Assembly: GCA_003194525.1 (NCBI GenBank)
Contig: NBIV01000281.1
Span: 44,642 to 108,641 of the forward strand
From: Gracilariopsis chorda
Taxonomy: Eukaryota > Rhodophyta > Florideophyceae > Gracilariales > Gracilariaceae
Direction: 5' to 3'
DNA length: 64,000 nt
The position numbers and the translations under genes are program-made. Positions 56,384 to 64,000 of this stretch are shown here, in pieces (the first letter of the stretch is position 1; every line of letters starts with the position of its first letter). The notes under the pieces are model-generated. The model had not been told where the DNA came from. It did no database searches and was given only the letters and a program-made list of their open reading frames with translations.

Positions 56384-59104
56384 ATGATAGCCCTCGCTAT
56401 CCTTCACTCGTTGTCAGTGTCTGCGGCCTTGCATAGCATGCACCAGTCCACGAGCCAGCGCAAAACGCTCGGCATCACCTGCTCCACTTCATCCCCGTGC
56501 GCCATAATAATTACGCTCCCGCATTTCGCTCTCCAACCCCTTTGCTCCCCTTTCTCCTTCCAATCCTTCAACTCTCCTTCCCGCACCATGTTCCCCTGTT
56601 GCTACCCTCGCTGCTCCTTCCACGGCCGCACCACATACTCTCTTCAGAGTCACCAACGCAGGTGCCCCCATCGCCTCACCGCCAACAAGCGTTCCTCCTC
56701 CACAGCCACCGCTCCAGTTCAGTTCCCTCCCAGGACCAAGAAGCGAAAATCCGTTCCCAACCTCTCCATCAATTCTCCTCCCCTTCCTTCTCACCGTCCT
56801 TCCGACAACGTCCCCCTCGCCGATGATGATCCATATGAACTTCAACAGGCTTCCCTCTCTCTTCAAACCCAAGACGCTTACCATATCGCAAGTCACGCCA
56901 TCGGCTCCGTCTCCTCCTCAAACCCCCTTCTCCCGCCCCCTTCTCGTTCCCCTTCCCCTCTCGCCGACAACCCTCATCTCGAACAACTCGTCCTCTACAT
57001 CTCCTCCATCGCATCCTCCGTCAGCACCCGCAAAGCAGACGAGCTCATCTCCATCCTCAACCATCCAGACTTCTCCAAGTCCTCCTTCCAGACCTCCATC
57101 TCCTCCGCCAGGCAGTGCCTCGCACTGCAAGAGGACCTCTTCAAGCAACGCATCAGCTCCAACGGCTTCATCCCTTCCACCATCACAGACAAGCGCAACA
57201 CCTTCTCCGCAACCCTCTTCCAGAAACGTGCCATCGACGTCCTCAAGCAACAACTCCCACTCGCACACCTCAACAACACCTTCTTCCAGCCGGTATCTCA
57301 ATCTTCCTCATCTTCTTCGTCTTCTGGTCACCCGGTTTTCGCACATCCCATGGCTGCAGCCCTCGGAAAGAAAGTCGTCCCAGCCATCAAACAGGAAATT
57401 ATGCAGTCCCCCGTCGATGACATCGTCTGGCACACCCCCCAGGAAACCGGTATCGAATCATTCATCGGCCTCGTCCAGCTCTACTCGGACAAGTCCGCAA
57501 CCTCCCTGAAAAGCTCCTCCGTCAATTCCTACCCCCTCCACGTCACGTTTCTCAACTTCTCCGATGCCCTCCGCCGAAAGTGTATATCCGAAAATCTCAC
57601 ACTCCTCGGATACCTTCCAACCTCCTTCTCCCCGTTTACCGCCTTCGACGACGGCGGCGACTACGTCCCGAAATCATCCTCCAACATCCCACGCGAGACC
57701 AAAATGAACCTCATTCAGCGCGCCATCTCTACCATCCTCAACCCACTCCTCACCTCTGCGCTCCCAGGATTCTCCTTCCGTGACGCTCACGGTGTCCTCC
57801 GCCACTGCCACCCCATCCTCGCCAGCTATTGCGCAGACATCCCCGAAGCAAAGGACATCCTCGCCATCTCCCACGGAACACGGCCGCAGCACCCTTGCCC
57901 GAGATGCACCGTCCCTCGGGAACACCTCTTCCTCAATACAGATCCCATCCCCTTCCGCACACAACTCCAAACTCGAACCAATCGCAGACAGCACACCTGC
58001 CTTCTCCGCGAATCCGAGGAAGCGCAACTCGCCCGGAAACCAAAAGTGGCACGCACCAAAAAAGAAGAGGCAGCAACAGCACTTCATTCTCTCTCCCTCG
58101 CAAAGTACACTTCTCTCTTCGAATCATACCCCATCTTCAACATCACTCCGCTTCTCTCTTCTTACAACATCTTCGCCTTCGAGCCACTGCATAACTTCCA
58201 CCTCGGCGTCTCTAAACTCATCAAAGCCACCGCAATCGAACGTCTCCGATCCGATTCCCTCTTCTCCATTGTCAGTCCCAGCAAATCCAAGAGATCCTTC
58301 CAATCCATCCGCACCTCCATCCTCAAACACTCCAACTCCATTCTTGCGGCCATCGAAAAAGATTCCCCTGCAACTGGACTCCACATAGACTTCTCCACCT
58401 CCAACAACGCTCAAGCTCTTAACGGCTTCTTCACCACAGAAGGACTCCGTGGAATGCTCGAAGCAAAAGATTACCGCGCACTCGACATGGTATTCCCCTT
58501 CATCGGAGCATTCTTCGACAGATGCTGCAACGAAATCGACTCCTCCCCAATCACTTCCGTCTTCACCAAGTACACAGATCTCGTTCTCTACGCCATGCGA
58601 TACAACTCCACTTCCGAATGGACCGAAGACTCTCTCAAATCACTCGAACGACAGATCAGATCCTTCAAACTCACAGCCACCACCGTCCTCGGACCCTACC
58701 ACTCTTCGCACCTCGGTACCCTCAAGTTCCATCTCCTCGATCACATCGTCGACGACATACGTAGATACGGAGGTCTGCACTTCAACGACGCAGGCATATT
58801 CGAACATGCCCACGTCCTCTTCAAATCTCACTACTCCAAGACATCCAAACATTCTCCAATTCCTCATGGTGCCGTTCCCTCACTCTCTCCCATGCCACCC
58901 CAATTATGTTCTCCAGAGCAAGCGGGAGATACTCACCAAACAACTTTGAAAACAATAACTGCCGTTTTCCTCCACGGCCCACATTCGTGTCCAACGCAGT
59001 CAAAACACATCCGATCCAAGCATCCAAGCGTGCCAAATGCATCACAGTTCCATCCACATAATCTGTCTTCCCTTCGCCTCCCGGTACCACCTCATATCCC
59101 ATAA
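56384..59104 (+). CDS. Zinc-finger transposase, Plavaka/CACTA (Tnp2)-like, intact
   Basis: 906 residues from ATG 56384; a second ATG at 56588 starts exactly at a C2H2-type finger (MFPCCYPRCSFHGRTTYSLQ then HQRRC) and may be the true start. A Ser/Pro-rich linker (about 100-190) follows. The conserved part has LASYCADIPEAKDILAIS, the Cys pair HPCPRCTVPREH (about 512-523) and FEPLHNFHLGVSKLIK (about 600-615), the layout of fungal Plavaka and Tnp2-type transposases, where an acidic residue before LH is catalytic. Codon use is very C-rich at third positions. The last 284 bases overlap the methyltransferase-SET gene on the other strand. Family assignment by motif memory only. Confidence 0.65.
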   Translation: MIALAILHSLSVSAALHSMHQSTSQRKTLGITCSTSSPCAIIITLPHFALQPLCSPFSFQSFNSPSRTMFPCCYPRCSFHGRTTYSLQSHQRRCPHRLTANKRSSSTATAPVQFPPRTKKRKSVPNLSINSPPLPSHRPSDNVPLADDDPYELQQASLSLQTQDAYHIASHAIGSVSSSNPLLPPPSRSPSPLADNPHLEQLVLYISSIASSVSTRKADELISILNHPDFSKSSFQTSISSARQCLALQEDLFKQRISSNGFIPSTITDKRNTFSATLFQKRAIDVLKQQLPLAHLNNTFFQPVSQSSSSSSSSGHPVFAHPMAAALGKKVVPAIKQEIMQSPVDDIVWHTPQETGIESFIGLVQLYSDKSATSLKSSSVNSYPLHVTFLNFSDALRRKCISENLTLLGYLPTSFSPFTAFDDGGDYVPKSSSNIPRETKMNLIQRAISTILNPLLTSALPGFSFRDAHGVLRHCHPILASYCADIPEAKDILAISHGTRPQHPCPRCTVPREHLFLNTDPIPFRTQLQTRTNRRQHTCLLRESEEAQLARKPKVARTKKEEAATALHSLSLAKYTSLFESYPIFNITPLLSSYNIFAFEPLHNFHLGVSKLIKATAIERLRSDSLFSIVSPSKSKRSFQSIRTSILKHSNSILAAIEKDSPATGLHIDFSTSNNAQALNGFFTTEGLRGMLEAKDYRALDMVFPFIGAFFDRCCNEIDSSPITSVFTKYTDLVLYAMRYNSTSEWTEDSLKSLERQIRSFKLTATTVLGPYHSSHLGTLKFHLLDHIVDDIRRYGGLHFNDAGIFEHAHVLFKSHYSKTSKHSPIPHGAVPSLSPMPPQLCSPEQAGDTHQTTLKTITAVFLHGPHSCPTQSKHIRSKHPSVPNASQFHPHNLSSLRLPVPPHIP

Positions 59105-61138
59105 ACTCTGCCAGCACTTCTACCGCAGCTCCGTTCTTAAAGTACATGTCCTTCCCACCAAAGTCCCTTAACCTTCGAGCAACTTGAAATCCAGAATATG
59201 TAAGATCGTCAATCGCACTCATTCTCCATGCACATAAGATTCGGCTCTTCTCTACCTCCTTTCCCATTAACTTGCTTCTCGCTTCCTCTAACTGCTTCTT
59301 CAATTCCACATCAAGCTCCGTCCCCTCCTGAGGTCTCACACGTCTTGCTATCAAGTCATACCCAAGTAGCGAAAACAACTTTTCCCGTGCCGCCCTAGGC
59401 CAGGTGAACGTTTCATCCGCACGTTAGCCTCACGCTTTTTCACAAGGCCATCTACCGTAGCATCTAAGTCCTTATCGCCTTCGACATACTTAGGGTCGTT
59501 AATATACCCTGCAACACAAAACGGAGCTGGAACAACCCAAAGAATCGGGTTGGTTTGTTTTCCATGGTTCAGTGTTCTCCGATGAGGTAGTGCAGAGAAC
59601 TGATGCCCATGAACATCCACCTCCACCGCATATTTTCGAAAGCGATCCTTCGTCACACCCATAACTCCGTCCCCGTAGGTCTTGTGCACTTCTTTACGGT
59701 TCGTCAGATCATGATACACGAGGGTCCCATAGAAGTAGCACACTACCTCCCCTACAGCAATTCGACGAGATGCAAACACTCCAACACCAGCGTTATCGTG
59801 GCGAATAGTAGACTTGCTGATTCGTAGTCCATAATGCACAGCTTCCATTGCCAGCAGCGAGTTCATGTTCTCCAGATTCATCCTACCCTGCAGCACGCTA
59901 GGCCATTGATCGAAGGTCCTGCTCTTACCCAATTTGGCTACCTCTTCACTTCTCCACAGCGTCGACAGGAACTGGACGACGTGTGGGGGAAGCATCTGGT
60001 ACGGAGAAAAGCCATTGACTGCCTTCCATGACAAGGTATGCCTCAATCTGCCCATTAGAAATGCGATGACAACAGTATGGGCCATCTTCCTGAGCTCTTG
60101 GTTCTTCTCAAGATTGGTGTTTCCCTCCCGGATTATAGAAGCAAAACGAACAATAGCAGCATGCTTTGCGTGTTCAAAGCAAGCTTTATCGTCTTCACAT
60201 CCTACAAATATCCGGTGCTTCGGCAGTTCCATGCATGCCATCGCTGTAGAGAACGTCCCCGCAAAGAGGTCAACCACTAGGTCTCCTGGCTGACTAAACC
60301 TGCAAATGAGTTCCTTCAGCAATGCCCTACACTTCTGTTCCGGTCGCACCTTTTTCCTCGTAGTGATTCTCTCCGAGTTTGTCACATTCCATAGCAGAGT
60401 TTCGCCATAAGACATAGGCGGCACCTGGTCTATGATTGCGTGATATGCCGGGTAGCGTGAAGGGATAAAATTAAAGTTCTCATAGTTCACCATTCTGTGC
60501 TGTTGGGAATACGGGACCCCAGAGCGCACTGCATGTACGGCATACTCCGACGTCTGGTACAGCCGACAGCTCCGCCTTCCCGGATTACCCATCGAGTTCC
60601 CCATGGATCGTACGAACTGGAGGGGTTGTTCGTCCACGACAAAAGAAAAACGAGTTGTGCCAGAGTCATCTGTGTACGTAACACTCCGCAGCACCTCCCG
60701 CCACTTCTGTATCTGATCCCACGAGCAGAACAATATAACATGCCCACCGGGACGTAGCAACTTTGAAATTCTTTTCCCTGCCCGGGCCATGGTCTTCTCG
60801 GTGAGAACATCATGACCACTGTTCTCCCGATTACGCTCCGCACGAGTCCCATATGGGGGATCCGAAAGCACGAACTGTACCCTTCCTTCAATGGATAGTT
60901 CGCTGTCCCCGGACTTGTTGTCGTCGACTTCGACAAGGTCTTGGAAACTGCAGTTGTGAAGACGGAAGCTGCAGGACATCTGCCTCTCACAGTACTCGTA
61001 CGACATCAACTGATCTAAAGTCTTCGGATACGGTGGAGGTTGAACACCAGTCTCCTTCACGCTGTACGTCAGTCTCTGAGACAATGTCGTTGTCTGCAGA
61101 CCAGTAGTAGCTCTTGGAGCAGCCACACTCTCCACCAC
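58821..61138 (-). pseudogene. DNA methyltransferase-SET fusion, copy 2 (one-base frameshift)
   Basis: The first frame (61138-59351, 595 codons, open from a GTG; first ATG at residue 45) has DPPYGT at 93-98 and LRPGGHVILFC, then DLVVDLFAGTFSTAMACM near 286-303 and FVGCEDD. Catalytic motif before AdoMet motif is the beta-class order of DNA amino-methyltransferases; DPPY suggests N6-adenine, N4-cytosine not excluded. A SET-like part follows (438-575): GVGVFASRRIAVGEVVCYFY, GYINDP, KKREANVR. Near 59410 the frame shifts by one base into a second frame (to 58821; FTWPRAAREKLFSLLGYDL). One added base gives one 772-residue frame. An upstream exon is possible (TTTTCTGAACAG acceptor). Confidence 0.82.
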
Positions 61139-61698
61139 CTCTTCGACCTCATTATCCCCACCCAGCTGTTCAGAAAATCAAAAAATTAGTGTAAAATGAA
61201 CCATGCATCTTCCGCCCATGACCTACTAGGTCGTACCGCAGATGTCCGTTCATTCCAGACACTAATTTTAAACTAATTTTTTGATTTTCGGAACTGCTGG
61301 CCGCCACGTGGTGGAGGTCCGTGGACCGGAGTGTCGTGGCGCTTCATCAGGCGCCTGATGAAGCGCCACGACACTCCGGTCCACGGACCTCCACCCCCAA
61401 AAACAAACTTCGAATACCAATGCAAAATCATTACAGGTGCATTGCAGCGCCGCCTAAATGAACTTAATGGTTGTCAGGAAACGTCTTCAATACCATGTAT
61501 TTCAAAAGTATAGATGCTCACGTCGCCTGAACCGAGCAGACGTGATCACAAGAGCATCTTACGCGACTGGGTGCCACGACAACTTGATCACGCGAACGCT
61601 TCAAGATTGCAGCGTGGTTCTCGGCCGGAATAAGAGTTCTACGAAGACGAAGAGGCATTGTCCCAGGAAATCCGCTTCGCTGCGAAGGCCTGACATAG
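61139..61698. promoter_or_regulatory. Divergent intergenic region with inverted repeats, copy 2
   Basis: Same organisation as 41404-41963, including the A/T-rich inverted repeat and the palindrome; only a few substitutions. Confidence 0.6.
61310..61395. repeat. 86-bp perfect palindrome, copy 2
   Basis: Identical to 41575-41660, still perfect although other positions of the two copies have diverged. Confidence 0.95.
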
Positions 61699-62562
61699 AA
61701 ATGCCGACTACCCGAGGAAAAGCGAAAAGCATGGGCTTGGTGCGCATATGCGTTTCTGTTTTCATTAGCCATTGGTGCTCTTTATGGGGTATTGAAACCG
61801 CTTTTGATGCATTATGTGGTAGGGGATGTTCGAATGTCTCCGAAGATGTTGATTGTGGTAATTCTGGAGACTGTTTTGCATTTGTTTATCTTCGATATGG
61901 TGTTTGCATTGCATAGAAGGCATTTTGGTTCATTGGCATACGTACCTTTGCGGGACAGCCAGCGAATGGCACGGATTTCTGTGATTCGAAACAGACTACT
62001 TGGATTCACGATGGCAGGTCTTTTGCCGTTGAATGTTTGTATTTTTGTTGGCTATCACTTCTTGGAAGCGCCAATTTCGATTGGAATGGAACTTAGGACT
62101 GGTGCTCTTGCATTTTTCACTGGTGGTTTCATGTTTGGGGGTATGTCGTATGTGGTTGAACGGCTAACGATGTTTTTTGTGACTAAGGACAGCATTAACA
62201 ATGAGAGAGAGCTCCCATATGTGCAGAGAGGTAGTGTTGGGCTGATTTTGGATGTGTGCAGGACCGTATACGGTGGTTTGAATAAGGTGCTTGGGTTTAG
62301 AGATGGTGTGGCTACTATGAGGCTCTATATCGGAAGGGTGTTCCCTGTTGTGTTTACCTACTTGATTTTCACGTTCCTGAGCGATACTTCTTTGCACAAG
62401 GTAAGGGGACTCGCGCCTGTAGTGGAGAATACTATCTTTTTCGTGCTGCTTCTTTTGGGTATGGCTGTGGATATGGACTTGGAGTACCATTTTCGAAGGT
62501 ATGTTGCGAATCTAGGAGAGCACTGTAGGCCTGTTGGTTCTCGTTTTGAACCATTTCTTTAG
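61699..62562 (+). CDS. Polytopic membrane protein of the transposon, copy 2
   Basis: Same frame and segments as copy 1, with one Arg-to-Lys difference (TKDSINNE). The frame is open from 61699; the first ATG inside it (61807) would cut off the first hydrophobic segment. It ends ...VGSRFEPFL. Role unknown. Confidence 0.7.
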   Translation, partial: KCRLPEEKRKAWAWCAYAFLFSLAIGALYGVLKPLLMHYVVGDVRMSPKMLIVVILETVLHLFIFDMVFALHRRHFGSLAYVPLRDSQRMARISVIRNRLLGFTMAGLLPLNVCIFVGYHFLEAPISIGMELRTGALAFFTGGFMFGGMSYVVERLTMFFVTKDSINNERELPYVQRGSVGLILDVCRTVYGGLNKVLGFRDGVATMRLYIGRVFPVVFTYLIFTFLSDTSLHKVRGLAPVVENTIFFVLLLLGMAVDMDLEYHFRRYVANLGEHCRPVGSRFEPFL

Positions 62563-62805
62563 ACACGTTCGTAGTTCTACCTGTACATACCTAAGTTAGT
62601 GTGATAGAGTTGTAAACTGAAGGAAGTGTTAAACTAATGTCGTTCTAAATTTTTCGTTTCAGATTATTGGTGGGACACGACTCAGTGGGAAATGGCGCGA
62701 AAACGGGCGAGTGAAAAAAATGCGGTTGGATAAGTACCTGGGGAGTGCTCGCTTGGTGGTTGGGTTAGGAACGGGAGCGCCGTTGTGGTGGGGCGTGTAG
62801 TAGCC

Positions 62806-63563
62806 ATGTCTAGCGAAGACGTGAATGATGAGGAGCTACTGGCGTTGTTGGATAAAGCGGAGAAGAGGGAGGTCCCGAGACGCCTCCAAGGACGAAGAAG
62901 GAGGAGGAAGGGAAGGGTGATGGTGAAGAGGGCAAGGGAAGGAACGTTGTTGGGTTCGGGGAGCTTGGGGTTGGGACGATGATGGGAGGGGATGGGGGGG
63001 AGGGAAGTGAGGGCGAGGGAAGTCGAGGAGGACGGGGAGGAGGAGGAGGTGGGGCGGGGCGAATGAGTCGGTTTTACCGCGATGTGAAGAAACTGGTGAG
63101 GAGCGTGGGCGGAGGGCTTAAGGAGCGTTTGGATGAGTGTATCGAGGAGGTTGTGGTGGAGATGGGGGGGATGGTGCTGAGTTCTTCAGAGGAAGGGGTG
63201 CCTATGGGTGCTGTGGCCGAGCTGCGTAGGAGGGCAAGGGAGGCTGGGGTGTGGGCGGAAATGCATGTCGATGGGGTTGTGGCGTGTGTGGGTGAGGAGC
63301 TGAGGAGACTGTGGAAGGAGAACGAGGAGATGCGTAGACGGGTTTTGGTGTTGGAGAAGCAACTTTTACTGGTTGGTAGGGCTGTGCATCTAATCGAGGA
63401 AATGCAGAAGAAGGTGTGTGATGCGGAAGGGAGAGCTGTTGTCGGGGAAGGCACTCCTGTTACTCCCGGTCGAGGGGCTGTAAGGAAGAGGTTGGAGGAG
63501 AAGGACGACGAAGGAATAGAAGGTGAGAGTCGGTTGAAGAGGAGGCGTGGAATGAGAGGATAA
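62806..63563 (+). pseudogene. Charged coiled-coil protein of the transposon, copy 2 (frameshift in C-run)
   Basis: Has CCC at 62874-62876 where copy 1 has CCCC, so the first part leaves frame after EKREVP and ends at 62982. From 62979 a 194-codon frame covers the Gly-rich linker and the full helical half. The lesion is different from, and complementary to, that of copy 1. Confidence 0.72.
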
Positions 63564-63736
63564 GGAGAAGAAGGATGGTAAGGATGGTAAGGGAGGTTTT
63601 ATGTTTGGTGTTCAAGAGTGTGGGTGCCACCCAGTGAGGCTGAGAGAACAGTTGGGCTCCAAACTTTGACAATTTGAAGTTTGAAATCCACGAGATGGAA
63701 ATATGTAAGTTAATTTGGGTTGCATGGGGGTGGGGC

Positions 63737-63759
63737 CGCTGGCCGCTACGCGGCCAGCG
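63737..63759. repeat. GC-rich hairpin near right end, copy 2
   Basis: Same 10-bp stem and TAC loop as 44001-44023; CTAGC motifs follow to the window edge. Confidence 0.85.
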
Positions 63760-64000
63760 CCATTTCGAGCCCTCTAACTAGCGTTTAGTGAGCAAAGAAC
63801 TTGCTCTAAACTTGAAACTAGCGAAGTGCGGTACTAGGGACGGATGACAATAGAAAATATGAAAGAGTGATTTCCGAAAAATTTTTTTTTTTGCTTGCCA
63901 ACCACCACGAACTAGCAGAATCTAGCGTTTTCGTAGTTTTTATGAGTGATTGCCTAACAAACTTGCGATCTAGCACCCTTATCTAGCATTCCGAGAACAC

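Larger units (their letters stand above)
56024..64000. mobile_element. Four-gene DNA transposon, copy 2 (right end cut by window)
   Basis: Starts CGTCGGTGTT at 56024 after TA (56022-56023), inserted in pol of element B. Alignment to copy 1 predicts the end at 64005, so five bases are missing here (about 7982 bp in all). It keeps the 557 bp deleted from copy 1. Its transposase is open; methyltransferase-SET has a one-base frameshift; the coiled-coil gene lost one C. Confidence 0.88.

Noticed and set aside
56823-58388. Ser/Pro/Thr-rich frames of 202-228 codons and minus-strand frames inside the transposase
   Set aside because: They are shadows caused by the strong third-position C bias of the transposase gene and lack independent features.
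36846-64000. The two transposon copies as LTR-like ends of one giant composite element
   Set aside because: Each has its own TIR pair and flanking TA, and each sits inside a different older retroelement.

Overview
The window looks like nuclear DNA of a photosynthetic eukaryote, most likely a red alga. This is inferred from a nucleus-type magnesium-chelatase H subunit with a transit-peptide-like N-terminus, a plant-type phosphofructokinase, very few short GT-AG introns (73-110 nt, one with a TACTAAC branch site), tight host-gene spacing (down to 35 bp), and large retrotransposon-filled stretches beside the gene islands. The species cannot be fixed from the sequence alone.

Layout. Positions 1-1764 hold the N-terminal half of a decayed Helitron Rep protein on the minus strand, running off the left edge. 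Positions 6119-27179 are a host gene island: a CorA-type metal transporter, an AMPK-gamma/SNF4-like CBS protein (1 intron), an LSM14/Scd6 mRNP protein, an ATP-type phosphofructokinase (1 intron), D-aminoacyl-tRNA deacylase, the spliceosomal WD40 protein PRL1/PLRG1, the rRNA-processing nuclease Fcf1, ChlH (1 intron near the 3' end) and a CDCA7-like zinc-finger protein. Several multi-kilobase stretches between them show no convincing gene. From 30691 to the right edge everything assigned is transposable element.

Transposon region. Gypsy/chromovirus A (30691-36772, minus strand, 204-bp LTRs, TTAAC target duplication) lies next to an older chromovirus C (about 36804-47976), whose left LTR is split by a large DNA transposon (copy 1, 36846-44268). 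A third chromodomain Gypsy, B (48392-56023 and beyond), is interrupted in pol by a second, nearly identical DNA transposon (copy 2, 56024 to about 64005, cut by the window edge).

The DNA transposon is the most unusual object. It is about 8 kb, has 23-bp terminal inverted repeats, is flanked by TA, and carries four genes: a zinc-finger transposase of Plavaka/CACTA (Tnp2-like) character; on the opposite strand a protein fusing a beta-class DNA methyltransferase (DPPY, then the AdoMet motif) to a SET domain; a polytopic membrane protein; and a charged coiled-coil protein. The transposase and methyltransferase-SET genes overlap tail to tail, and an 86-bp perfect palindrome lies between the divergent methyltransferase and membrane-protein genes. 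Each copy carries different lesions, so comparing the two reveals the intact four-gene layout. A selfish element carrying both a DNA methylase and a putative histone methylase would have tools to write chromatin marks; that functional reading is inference.
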